Below are positions 49,887-58,197 of a DNA stretch of 64,000 nucleotides, piece by piece (the stretch's first letter is position 1; each line of letters opens with the position of its first letter). The notes beneath the pieces are model-generated. The model was not told the origin of the DNA. It worked only from the letters and a program-made list of their open reading frames with translations, and ran no database searches. The stretch lies in NCBI GenBank assembly GCA_947598155.1, contig CANQFC010000003.1:204113-268112 (forward strand), read 5' to 3'. Both the position numbers and the translations under genes were made by a program. Source of the stretch: an uncultured Clostridia bacterium. Its GTDB lineage: Bacteria; Bacillota; Clostridia; Oscillospirales; Acutalibacteraceae.

Positions 49887-51164
49887 TCAGGCGGGCTGCG
49901 AATCGCAGCAAATATATTTTTTTATAAGCTCAACGACCTGCTTTGAGGCGGTGCCTTTTTCTTTACAGCCTCTGGCGTCAAGAAATTCCCTGACTTTTCT
50001 GTCATAATCACTTGCGTCAAAGCTCTTGATGGTTTCTGTAAGCCGGCGGTTGTTTTGCGCAATCGGGAAAGGAGTGCTGTCTAAGGGGTAATAGAACCCC
50101 CTTTCGGAGTCGTATTTTGAAAGGTCGTTTGCGTAAATGAACCCGGGTTTTCCCGTCAAAACAAAATCGCAAATCCAGCTTGAATAGTCTGTAATTCCAA
50201 TATCAGAGGCGAGCATAAGCTCTTGAATATCGGGGTAAAGATCGCCCGGTAAAATGTTGGGATTATCGCGTATTTCCTTTGCCTGGTTAATGGCTTTTGC
50301 TACCTTAAAATGGTAACGGTTAAGAATCATCCATTCGCCGCCGAATCGCTCTTTTGCGGCCTCAATTACGCCGGTGTAGTCTATGTCGTAGCATTTAACC
50401 GTTCTTTCGTCACGAAATGTAGGGGCGTATAAAATCAACTTAACGTTTTCGTCAATGCCGTAAAATTCGCAGACCTTTTTTTTGATATTTTTTGCCTCTT
50501 CGGCGTTTGCAAATAATATGTCGTTTCTCGGATGGCCGTATTCGAGGATTTTAACTTTTTCATTCGGCCAGTATGTTGTGCGGTAAACCTCGGTTTCAAA
50601 AGACGAGTTTGAAATCATATAGTCGGTAATCCTGCCCGCGATTTTTGCGGCTTTAGCCCATTTTTTGCTGACAATTTTGTCAGGGTCTATTTTTTTAAGA
50701 CCCATTGAACCGTGCCAAGTGTTAATGTATATTTGGTTTTTCTTTTTCGGAACGTATTCCCAAGGGAAACATACGGCGTTGTCCACCCAAACTTTGGCGC
50801 TTGCGGCCTCATAGAAAAATTCCAAAGAATTTCTGCGTACAAGCCGAACTTTCTCAGGGAATGGCGACGGGAGAGTTTCAAGCGTTTTTTTGTCCGTCGC
50901 GAAAACTATATCGCAGTCAATATTTTGGCGGATAAGCTCGTCGCAGATATAAGCGGGGTTGCACTGGTATTTGTTTGAATAGTGCATAAAGATAATTTTG
51001 TTGTCTTCAACCTTTGTTTTCATTGAAATTATGCGTCTGGCAACTTTTGCAATCGCTCTGTCAAAAAACTGTCTGAGCCGCAGAAAAAAATACTTTAAAA
51101 AGCCCTTTTCGGCCATTCTTCTTTCAATCTGCGAAAGCGCGCCTTTTTTTTCAATGGTACTCAT
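49887..51164 (-). CDS. CDP-glycerol glycerophosphotransferase (TagB/TagF family) 1
   Basis: The 425-residue protein is a paralogue of the next gene, with a basic amphipathic N-terminus (residues 1-50) and motifs YINTWHGSMGLKKID, LILYAPTFRDERT, ILNRYHFK and DIGITDYSSWICDFVLTGKPGF. Two such transferases in tandem fit a primase plus polymerase pair or addition of two alcohol phosphates per repeat. AGGAG lies seven bases before the ATG. It starts 28 bases after the epimerase gene. Confidence 0.88.
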   Translation of the reverse strand: MSTIEKKGALSQIERRMAEKGFLKYFFLRLRQFFDRAIAKVARRIISMKTKVEDNKIIFMHYSNKYQCNPAYICDELIRQNIDCDIVFATDKKTLETLPSPFPEKVRLVRRNSLEFFYEAASAKVWVDNAVCFPWEYVPKKKNQIYINTWHGSMGLKKIDPDKIVSKKWAKAAKIAGRITDYMISNSSFETEVYRTTYWPNEKVKILEYGHPRNDILFANAEEAKNIKKKVCEFYGIDENVKLILYAPTFRDERTVKCYDIDYTGVIEAAKERFGGEWMILNRYHFKVAKAINQAKEIRDNPNILPGDLYPDIQELMLASDIGITDYSSWICDFVLTGKPGFIYANDLSKYDSERGFYYPLDSTPFPIAQNNRRLTETIKSFDASDYDRKVREFLDARGCKEKGTASKQVVELIKKYICCDSQPA

Positions 51165-51192
51165 ATTTTCACTCCTAAGAAATTAAGCGTTT

Positions 51193-52239
51193 TTATTTGC
51201 CTCTGCTGTAAGACATATCTTCAATCAGATTTTTAAACATACTTTCAAGACCGACCTTTGCCTCCCAGCCGAGTTCCCGAAGCTTTTGGGTGCCGAGTTT
51301 GATTTTAACCGTCGGGTTATACCCCATTGCGGCGGCGTTCCCGTTGTCCTCAATTACTGTTTTGATGTTCTTTTCCGGGTAAAACGAGCAGAGCATCTGC
51401 GCCATATCATAAATTGAAATATCGGAGTTTTCGTTCGCGACGTTGTAGGCCTCGGCTATCTTCCCCTTTGCGGCAACCGTAATCAAAGCAGTTACGGCGT
51501 CCGAAAGGTAGCAGTAGTTCCTGACCGTTTCGCCCTTGGTGTGCAGAATTATATCTCTGTTTTCGATAACGCAGCGCGCGAAATCCGCAAAGACTCTGCC
51601 GTCGCTGTAAGCGACGCCCGGCCCAAAGGTCTGCGTAAGGCGGACGATTTTAACAGGCACGCCGTACTGCGAGGCAAATGACGCGCAAAGGCATTCAACC
51701 ATTCTTTTGCCGAGCGAATAGCTGCTGCGAACGTTTAGCTGGTCAATATATCCGTAATCGTTTTCGGTAATTATTTTGAGCTCGGGCGGTGTAACGCCGT
51801 AAACCTCAAGCGATGACAGGTAGACAAACGCCTTTAAGTTTTTCTGCTCTCTTGCGGCATTAAGCATATTTTCCGTGCCCTTAAAGGCAATATCAATAGT
51901 GTCAACGGGCTTATTTACCATATCCTTTGAGCTTGTAATGCTTGCGCCGTGAAAAATGTAGTTAACGTCAAAATCAAACGGTTTGGCATTGACAATATCG
52001 CCGACGACAAGCGTTACCTCATTCCCAAAAATTTTTTCCGCTTTCTGTCTGTTGCGGACAAGGGCATAGATTTTGATGTTTGCGTTCTGTGTTTTGTTTA
52101 ATTCAATAAGACATTTGATAAAGAACGAACCGATAAGGCCGGTTGCGCCTGTAATTAACACAGAAGAATTGAAAAGCTCTTTGCAGACAGGGTCGCCTGT
52201 AACAGATTTAATATCGTTTAATTCAACCGAGCTTGGCAT
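51193..52239 (-). CDS. NAD-dependent epimerase/dehydratase (extended SDR)
   Basis: The 348-residue enzyme has the Rossmann glycine motif LITGATGLIGSF near residue 27, a VYLSSLEVYG segment and the catalytic SYSLGKRM (Tyr-x-x-x-Lys). It modifies a nucleotide sugar. ATG 52239 lies seven bases after GAGGAG; an in-frame ATG at 52254 overlaps the cytidylyltransferase stop and is less likely. Placement next to a cytidylyltransferase suggests action on a CDP-linked or UDP-linked precursor of the wall polymer; the exact substrate is not clear. Confidence 0.85.
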   Translation of the reverse strand: MPSSVELNDIKSVTGDPVCKELFNSSVLITGATGLIGSFFIKCLIELNKTQNANIKIYALVRNRQKAEKIFGNEVTLVVGDIVNAKPFDFDVNYIFHGASITSSKDMVNKPVDTIDIAFKGTENMLNAAREQKNLKAFVYLSSLEVYGVTPPELKIITENDYGYIDQLNVRSSYSLGKRMVECLCASFASQYGVPVKIVRLTQTFGPGVAYSDGRVFADFARCVIENRDIILHTKGETVRNYCYLSDAVTALITVAAKGKIAEAYNVANENSDISIYDMAQMLCSFYPEKNIKTVIEDNGNAAAMGYNPTVKIKLGTQKLRELGWEAKVGLESMFKNLIEDMSYSRGK

Positions 52240-52253
52240 ATAAAATCTCCTCA

Positions 52254-52970
52254 TTAAAGAATCTGCGCGTTCTCTCTCGCTTCCGTAATGGCGCGGAATA
52301 TGTAGAAATCAGACGGAGTTGTAATTTTTATGTTTTCGGTGGGGCCTTCAACAACGTGAAGAGTCGCTCCGTAATGCGACATAAGCATAGCCGAGTCAAT
52401 GGCGCTGAAATTTTCAGAGTCCGCCTTACGGTGCGTTTCAACAATATCCTGCAAAATAAAGCTTTGGGGGGCGCGCGCCATTCTGCATATCGAACGGTCC
52501 ATTACCTCGTCTATTTCGTTGTTTTCGGTAACGCTGATTATTGTTTCAATGGCGGGGGTAACCGTTACGCTGTTGCCGTTTGCCTTTACGCACTCGATAT
52601 TTGCCGTAATCGTCTCCTCGTTAATAAGGGGGCGCACGCCGTCGTGAATGAGGACGATTGAATCCTTGGGAACGCTCTCGTTCTCATAAAGCGCAAAAAG
52701 CCCGTTCCTTATGGAGTGCTGACCTGTATCTCCGCCCTCAACAACGCCGATTACCTTGTTAATGTAAAATTTCTGAAGAAGTTTTTTCATATAAGGAATC
52801 CAGTCTTTTAAGCAGACAACGATGATTCCGTCAACCATCGGGTGGTTTTCAAAATGCTCAATAGTATGAATGATGATGGGCTTGCCGTTCAGTTCAAGAA
52901 ACTGTTTGGGCTTATTTTTTGTATTCATTCTCTGACCGGTTCCCCCGGCGAAAATCAAAGCGTAGTTCAT
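52254..52970 (-). CDS. IspD/TarI-type cytidylyltransferase
   Basis: The 238-residue nucleotidyltransferase starts NYALIFAGGTGQRMNTKNKPKQFLELNGKPIIIHTIEHF, closest in pattern to TarI (ribitol-5-phosphate cytidylyltransferase), with IHDGVRPLI and the C-terminal VEGPTENIKITTPSDFY. It makes CDP-ribitol, CDP-glycerol-like or methylerythritol nucleotides from CTP. Its place between licD, an SDR and two CDP-alcohol transferases favours a TarI-like role over isoprenoid synthesis, though the families overlap. GGAG lies eight bases upstream, and only one base separates it from the licD stop. Confidence 0.85.
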   Translation of the reverse strand: MNYALIFAGGTGQRMNTKNKPKQFLELNGKPIIIHTIEHFENHPMVDGIIVVCLKDWIPYMKKLLQKFYINKVIGVVEGGDTGQHSIRNGLFALYENESVPKDSIVLIHDGVRPLINEETITANIECVKANGNSVTVTPAIETIISVTENNEIDEVMDRSICRMARAPQSFILQDIVETHRKADSENFSAIDSAMLMSHYGATLHVVEGPTENIKITTPSDFYIFRAITEARENAQIL

Positions 52971-52971
52971 T

Positions 52972-53928
52972 TTAAAATCTCCAATACTGTTTCATATATT
53001 TTTCGGGGAATTTAAGCTCCGTTACAGCGTGGCGCTCACGGCTGTTTTCGGGCGGAGGGGTCATATAGTCCTCGCCGAACAGCCCCGTAAGATAAGCTTC
53101 ATACCCTGACATAACATAAAACTGCGTGTCCTCAAAATCCGTTAAAACGGCCTTTTCAAACGTGTTTCTCGGCTGCATTTCACCGAAATAATGCTTTCTG
53201 CCCGTCGGAATTGAAACAAAACGGCTGTCAGTGTTGCGGCACCGGGAAAGGTTTTTTTCGGTTATAAGAAGCCATTTCCTCAAAGAGAAGAAGGACATCA
53301 GCTTTGCTAACCTAAGTTTTCGCTCAATAACGCCGAGCTGTTTTTTTTCGGTAATATACGGAGTAATTTTTGAGGCGTTGTTTTTAAGCCTTACGCAGGA
53401 GCAAATAAGCAGTAAAAGCTCACAGACGCAGCCGTGAAGCTTTCGGGCAAGCTTGTTGTCATAAACGTTTTCAAGAGGATTTATGTCGATAAAAATCCCT
53501 GCGTTTTCGGGTTCGCTTTCAAATATTTCACGGCAAACGGAGCCGACAAGCCGTATTTTCATAAAGTTCGCGTCGTATTTCTCGTTAATGCGTATTTCTT
53601 CATAAAAATATTTATCGGGAAATTCGGCGTTTAAAAGCTCGGGCAGTCTGTCGTAATCGGTTCTTGGCATAATTACGTCAATATCGTCGTCCCAAGGGAT
53701 AAAGCCCTTATGCCGAACAGCGCCCAGGCACGAACCGCCTCCAAGAAAATAAGTCAGCGAATATTTTTCGCAGACAAAATGAATATCCTTCATCATACTG
53801 AGCAAAACGCCTTGAAGCTCTTTGGTTTGCCGTTCGGTGATGAAATGAATGTCCTTATTATTCGTGATAATCTGCCGAAACATAACGTTTGTTTCAAACA
53901 TTGATTTTAATTTGTTTAAGAATTTCAT
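52972..53928 (-). CDS. LicD-family phosphotransferase
   Basis: The 318-residue protein has the LicD nucleotidyltransferase-fold motif YFLGGGSCLGAVRHKGFIPWDDDIDVIMPR near residues 60-90, with the GG and DDDID metal-binding aspartates. LicD proteins attach phosphocholine or related phospho-alcohols from CDP precursors to teichoic acids or glycans. PTGRKHYFGEMQPR in the C-terminal half is also family-typical. The start is ATG 53928 with a poor ribosome-binding site five bases after tagH, so coupling is likely. No choline kinase or choline transporter is visible here. Confidence 0.88.
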   Translation of the reverse strand: MKFLNKLKSMFETNVMFRQIITNNKDIHFITERQTKELQGVLLSMMKDIHFVCEKYSLTYFLGGGSCLGAVRHKGFIPWDDDIDVIMPRTDYDRLPELLNAEFPDKYFYEEIRINEKYDANFMKIRLVGSVCREIFESEPENAGIFIDINPLENVYDNKLARKLHGCVCELLLLICSCVRLKNNASKITPYITEKKQLGVIERKLRLAKLMSFFSLRKWLLITEKNLSRCRNTDSRFVSIPTGRKHYFGEMQPRNTFEKAVLTDFEDTQFYVMSGYEAYLTGLFGEDYMTPPPENSRERHAVTELKFPEKYMKQYWRF

Positions 53929-53933
53929 AACGG

Positions 53934-55139
53934 TTACGCGCTCGTGCAGGTGCAGTCTATGTACATTATTCCCGTACCCATAAATGCGTCGGATTTTATT
54001 TCAAAAGGTTTTTTGTTCATAACGCCTCTGACAAAGCCCGATTGTGGGTTCCAAATTTCGCATGTTATAAAATAGTGCCCCGCAAGAAGCTGAGGCTGAT
54101 GCAGTACAACGTGAAGCTTGTGCTTGCCGAGACTGTTTTTAATGACAAACTGTTCGCCCTGCCTGTCGGAGGAAAATATTTCTTTCTGTTCGCTGTCATA
54201 AACGGTTATCGCGCAGTTAAGGCTGTCCGCGGGAGTGTTTACCTCGTAATTTGCGGAAATCTCAATGTCGTCCCCTGCCGTAAATACTGTTTGCTCTTCT
54301 CCTAAGCCGTTGATAAGACGCGCTTTGTTGGGGTGGAGCATATCGTCCTTCGTAAGAAGTAAATCGGCGTTTTCCTTGCGCCTCGACTCGTTTTCAGCCC
54401 GCCGTTCCGCTTTAAGATAATCCTGATACATTTGAACGGCGTTACCCGTTTGGCCGTAGTACATCAGCTCGCCGTTTTTAATCCACATACACGATGAGCA
54501 AAAGGCTTTAATTGTGGAAAGGTCATGGCTGACAAAAAGAATGGTTTTGCCTTGCTTTCTGAATTCTTCCATCTTGGCAAGGCATTTTAGCTTGAACGAC
54601 ATATCGCCGACGGCAAGCACCTCGTCAACAATTAAAATATCGGGGTCAAGATTTACACTTACGGCAAATCCGAGCCTTGATTTCATACCGCTTGAATATG
54701 TTCTTACCGGCTGGTCAATAAAATCGCCTATATCGGCAAATTGCAGTATCGAGTCCATCCGCTCGTTGATTTCCTCTTTTGTAAGGCCGATTGTTCTGCC
54801 TTTAATGTAGGCGTTTTCACGGCCGGTAAGCTCTTTGTCAAAACCTGACGTCAGTTCAAGCATGGCCACTATTCTGCCGTCGGTTTCAATGGTGCCAGAG
54901 GTCATTTTTGTAACGCCCGTTATCATTTTCAGAAGAGTGGACTTGCCGTTGCCGTTTTTGCCGATAATTCCTACCGCCTCGCCCTTTGGTATGGTAACGG
55001 AAAGGTCTTTCACGGCGTAAAACTCTTTGTAAGGGACTTTTGAGGAAAACGCGTGGATGATACGGTACCACGGGCGTTTGTATTTTTTGTATATTTTTGT
55101 AAGATGTTCAACTTTAACAGAATAATTGCCGTTTTCCAT
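53934..55139 (-). CDS. tagH: Teichoic acid/polysaccharide ABC exporter, ATPase (TagH/Wzt-like)
   Basis: The 401-residue ATPase has Walker A GIIGKNGNGKSTLL, the Q-loop region, signature YSSGMKSRLGFAV and Walker B DILIVDEVLAVGD. An extra C-terminal domain of about 150 residues (from about 245) reads ISANYEVNTPADSLNCAITVYD and HYFITCEIWNP, the beta-sandwich substrate-recognition domain of Wzt-type exporters. With tagG it exports lipid-linked polymer. ATG 55139 is nine bases after GAGGTG; GTG 55151 lies within that site. Confidence 0.92.
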   Translation of the reverse strand: MENGNYSVKVEHLTKIYKKYKRPWYRIIHAFSSKVPYKEFYAVKDLSVTIPKGEAVGIIGKNGNGKSTLLKMITGVTKMTSGTIETDGRIVAMLELTSGFDKELTGRENAYIKGRTIGLTKEEINERMDSILQFADIGDFIDQPVRTYSSGMKSRLGFAVSVNLDPDILIVDEVLAVGDMSFKLKCLAKMEEFRKQGKTILFVSHDLSTIKAFCSSCMWIKNGELMYYGQTGNAVQMYQDYLKAERRAENESRRKENADLLLTKDDMLHPNKARLINGLGEEQTVFTAGDDIEISANYEVNTPADSLNCAITVYDSEQKEIFSSDRQGEQFVIKNSLGKHKLHVVLHQPQLLAGHYFITCEIWNPQSGFVRGVMNKKPFEIKSDAFMGTGIMYIDCTCTSA

Positions 55140-55154
55140 ATTTATAAACACCTC

Positions 55155-55985
55155 TTAAAGAACATCCGCAAATTCGGGAGCGAGCTTTTTGTGCAGAGTG
55201 GCTGTAAACATAGCGGAAAGAACAATAAATACGATTATATACAGCGTGTATTTCTGATGCTCCCAAAACCAAGCCTGCCCCAAAAAAGAGTCGCGGTAGC
55301 CCGTAACAAAATAGTTAAACGGATTGAGCTTTAAAATAAAAGCGATATATTTGTTATGTACCTTTGAAATCTGCCACAAAACGGGGGACAACCAAAAGAA
55401 AACGTTTAAAATCGCTTTAATAAACTGCTCAAAATCACGGCTGATAACGCCGAGCGTGGAAATCAAAGTCGCGACTATACAGCAGAATACGAAATAAAGT
55501 ATAAGGTAAAAAGGCAGTTGGAGCATATAAACAGTCAGCGGATATTTAGCCAATGCAAAAATTATTATTGATATTACTATCATAAGAAGGTGAGAGAAAA
55601 AATAGCTTATTGTGCTGAATACGGGGATAGTACCCACGGGAAAAAGCATTTTGTTGACAAGATGGCTGTTATGCCTTACGCAGACAACGCCTGCCGAAAG
55701 AGTTTCCTGGAGCACAAACCATGCCACAACGCCCGGAATCATCCAAATTATATAAGGCACCTTTTCGCCGCTTTCAAGAACTATCGGCTTATTGCCCCTA
55801 ATGCCCACCGACATCGCAAACCAATAGACAAATATAAAAACTAAGGGGCGGACAATGGACCATGCCCAGCCAAAAAGCGTACTGCTGTATTTTTTCTTTA
55901 ATTCACTTCCCGCCATTGAAAATGACTGCTTTACGTGTTTTATATTCAGCACAGTCAATTCGGATAAGGCTTTAAAAGGATTCAT
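55155..55985 (-). CDS. tagG: Teichoic acid/polysaccharide ABC exporter, permease (TagG/Wzm-like)
   Basis: The 276-residue permease has six hydrophobic segments and the ABC2-type pattern: KHVKQSFSMAGSELKKKYSSTLFGWAWSIVRPLVFI, then IWMIPGVVAWFVLQETLSAG and FFWLSPVLWQISKV. ATG 55985 with GAGG seven bases upstream is preferred; longer in-frame starts would add a non-homologous leader. It is the first gene of the seven-gene operon and lies three bases before tagH (to its GTG). Confidence 0.92.
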   Translation of the reverse strand: MNPFKALSELTVLNIKHVKQSFSMAGSELKKKYSSTLFGWAWSIVRPLVFIFVYWFAMSVGIRGNKPIVLESGEKVPYIIWMIPGVVAWFVLQETLSAGVVCVRHNSHLVNKMLFPVGTIPVFSTISYFFSHLLMIVISIIIFALAKYPLTVYMLQLPFYLILYFVFCCIVATLISTLGVISRDFEQFIKAILNVFFWLSPVLWQISKVHNKYIAFILKLNPFNYFVTGYRDSFLGQAWFWEHQKYTLYIIVFIVLSAMFTATLHKKLAPEFADVL

Positions 55986-56043
55986 TTCGCAACCTCGCTT
56001 TAACATCAAAGGTATAGAACCGCCTTTTGATGTATTTACAGTT

Positions 56044-56072
56044 ATTCTACCATATAATAATATAAAAATCAA
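56044..56072 (-). promoter_or_regulatory. Promoter of the tagGH-licD operon
   Basis: Minus-strand TTGATT (56067-56072) and TAGAAT (56044-56049) are separated by 17 bases, with TATGG before the -10. Confidence 0.65.
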
Positions 56073-56137
56073 CAAAACATATTTATAAACATTTATTTAC
56101 GACAAAAAATGTATTATTTAATCAAAAGCCTTTTCTA

Positions 56138-56166
56138 TTGTAATTTCAGCCGTAATATGGTAAAAT
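56138..56166 (+). promoter_or_regulatory. Promoter of rpe and Rnf-like genes
   Basis: TTGTAA (56138-56143) and TAAAAT (56161-56166) are separated by 17 bases with TATGG before the -10. The roughly 175-base leader contains repeat copy B. Confidence 0.6.
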
Positions 56167-56172
56167 AACAGT

Positions 56173-56308
56173 GTATAACTTAGAAAAGTTGTTCCCCGCC
56201 GTTATAGGCGGCGGGTTCCGTTTCGGAATAAGTAGGGTATAGAATCCCCTTCTGATTCCCTCAATCGTCCGTTGCCTCGCCGCTCGGCGGGCAAGCCCCT
56301 TACCCAAA
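56173..56308 (+). repeat. Intergenic repeat family, full-length copy B
   Basis: The forward copy of about 136 bases has GTATAACTTAG at the left, the core TATAGGCGGCGGGTTCCG and TTCGGAATAAG, and a right hairpin TTGCCTCGCC...GGCGGGCAAGCCCCTTA. It begins seven bases after the -10 box, so it forms nearly all of the rpe mRNA leader. Confidence 0.8.
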
Positions 56309-56346
56309 CGGCTGTTGACTGTTATTGCTTTCGGGAGTTGAAAAAT

Positions 56347-57021
56347 ATGATTAAAATTTCTCCGTCCGTTCTTTCCTGCGATTACGGCAGAATGGCAGAT
56401 GAGATTAAATGTATGGAAGAGTGCGGAGCCGACCTTTTGCATATTGACGTTATGGACGGGCATTTTGTTCCGAACATCACGTTGGGCGCCCCCGTGTGCA
56501 AGTGCATAAAAAAATATACGAGCCTGCCGTTTGACGTTCATTTAATGATAAGCGAACCGTTAAAATACATTGAGGATTTTTGCGGGGCAGGGGCGGATAT
56601 TATCTGTTTTCATACGGAATCGGAGTCCGATATTGGTGAAACGATAGACAAAATAGTTGAAAACGGCGCGAAACCCGCTCTGGCGGTCAAGCCGAATACC
56701 GCCGCAGACGTTGTTTTGCCGTTCCTTGACAGGCTTTCAATGGTGCTCGTTATGACGGTTGAGCCGGGTTTCGGCGGTCAAAGCTTTATGGCGGACCAAA
56801 TGGAAAAAGTAAGAAAAATACGCAGTGAAATAAGAAAAAGAGGGCTTAAAACCGACATTGAGGTTGACGGCGGAATAAACGGCGAGACCATAGGCGTTGC
56901 CGCGGCGGCAGGCGCCAATGTTTTCGTGTCGGGCAGCGCGCTTTTCGGCGCTCCCGACAGAAAAAAAGCGATGGATGAATTTAAAGAAAAAGCGCGAAAA
57001 GCGTTTGAACGCGGCGTTTGA
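56347..57021 (+). CDS. rpe: Ribulose-phosphate 3-epimerase
   Basis: The 224-residue TIM-barrel enzyme interconverts ribulose-5-phosphate and xylulose-5-phosphate. It has the family start IKISPSVLSCDYGRMADEI, LHIDVMDGHFVPN with metal-binding His and Asp, FDVHLMIS, VMTVEPGFGGQSFM and DIEVDGGIN. ATG 56347 lies nine bases after GGGAG; in-frame codons upstream belong to the repeat and leader. Usually rpe sits near rsgA or thiN; here it leads the Rnf-like genes, with the next start 12 bases after its stop. Confidence 0.96.
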   Translation: MIKISPSVLSCDYGRMADEIKCMEECGADLLHIDVMDGHFVPNITLGAPVCKCIKKYTSLPFDVHLMISEPLKYIEDFCGAGADIICFHTESESDIGETIDKIVENGAKPALAVKPNTAADVVLPFLDRLSMVLVMTVEPGFGGQSFMADQMEKVRKIRSEIRKRGLKTDIEVDGGINGETIGVAAAAGANVFVSGSALFGAPDRKKAMDEFKEKARKAFERGV

Positions 57022-57033
57022 GGAGAGCTTATT

Positions 57034-58197
57034 TTGGAAAATTTTGTAAAACCGCAAAAACCGAAGGAATTTTTTGAAACAAGAAAAATTATGCTGAGCT
57101 TTGTGTGTATGCTTTCGGCTTTATCGGTTCTGTCCGTCTGCGCGTACGGCTCACGGGCGCTGGCGATAACGGCGGTTTCGGTCATTACTGCCTGCGCTTG
57201 TAAAAAAATATGCGAGGAAATATCAAAAAGCGACTATCCGCACGGCGATTTATCGGGTCTTGCAACGGGGCTTATGATTGCCCTGCTTTTACCCGCGTCT
57301 GTGCCGCTGTATATACCGTTTTTTGCCGCCGTTTTCGCGGTAACGGTGTGTATGCTCCCATTCGGTACGGCAAAGAACTCGCCGTTTGTGCCTGCGGCGG
57401 CGGCGTTTTGCTTTACGGCGCTCTGCTTTAAAGATAAAATATTCGCTTATTCTCAGCTCCCGGGCGGTTTTTTTGAAAGCGACAAGCCGGGGCTCTCGCT
57501 GACTTCGCTCTTGGAGTCAGGAACTTCAATAAAGCTTAATTCAGCCGTAGTGCTTGAGATACTGACGGGCCAAATGCCGTCCGCTATCGGCACGGGCTTT
57601 GTCATTATGCTGTTGGGCGCTCTTTTGTTTTTACTGATAAGATACCCTAAAAACGCGGTTCCTGCGGTTGCCTTTCTTATATCGGCGTCACTGTTTTCAA
57701 TTATGTTCCCGCGGGTAAAGGCGGGCGCTTTGACGTCGCTCACAATGGAAATGTGCGGAGGAATGTTGCTGTTTTCGGCGGTGTTTTTTATGACATATCC
57801 GTCGGTTATCCCGTCAAGGCTTTTCTCATCGGCTGTTTGGGGGCTTGTCAGCGGCTCCGTTTGTATGACGTTCAGATATTTCGGAAAGACCGAGGATTCA
57901 ATAGCTTTCGGTATTCTTATTATGAACGCGACCGCGAGTCTTTTTGACGAGCTTCCGCTGACAAAATATGAGAAACGGAAAATAGACAATGACGCGCCCT
58001 ATCAAGAGACCGAGGGGGCGGCCGGCGTAGTGCCGGAGGAAATTTTAAACGAAATCCCCGATATTTCCGACGAAGAAATTATTGCGCAGAGCGGGGACGG
58101 CGCTCAAACAGAAGAACTTTCGGAAAACTTCTCCCCTATTGAGGATTTACATACCGCGTTTGCGGCGGAGACGGGAGGTGACGGTGATGCAAAATAA
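57034..58197 (+). CDS. RnfD/NqrB-like membrane protein
   Basis: The 387-residue protein starts at TTG 57034 after GGAGAG. It has about nine hydrophobic segments with RnfD landmarks: DYPHGDLSGLATGLMIALLLPAS, VPAAAAFCFTAL, and ILTGQMPSAIGTGFVIMLLGALLFL (family LFxGxxPGSIGETS). The flavin-threonine region reads LSLTSLLESG where SGATPL is expected, so a covalent FMN threonine is possible but the context is poor. A C-terminal acidic tail of about 65 residues is extra. In Rnf complexes RnfD is a flavin-bearing membrane subunit. rnfC, rnfG and rnfB are not present here. Confidence 0.75.
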   Translation: MENFVKPQKPKEFFETRKIMLSFVCMLSALSVLSVCAYGSRALAITAVSVITACACKKICEEISKSDYPHGDLSGLATGLMIALLLPASVPLYIPFFAAVFAVTVCMLPFGTAKNSPFVPAAAAFCFTALCFKDKIFAYSQLPGGFFESDKPGLSLTSLLESGTSIKLNSAVVLEILTGQMPSAIGTGFVIMLLGALLFLLIRYPKNAVPAVAFLISASLFSIMFPRVKAGALTSLTMEMCGGMLLFSAVFFMTYPSVIPSRLFSSAVWGLVSGSVCMTFRYFGKTEDSIAFGILIMNATASLFDELPLTKYEKRKIDNDAPYQETEGAAGVVPEEILNEIPDISDEEIIAQSGDGAQTEELSENFSPIEDLHTAFAAETGGDGDAK

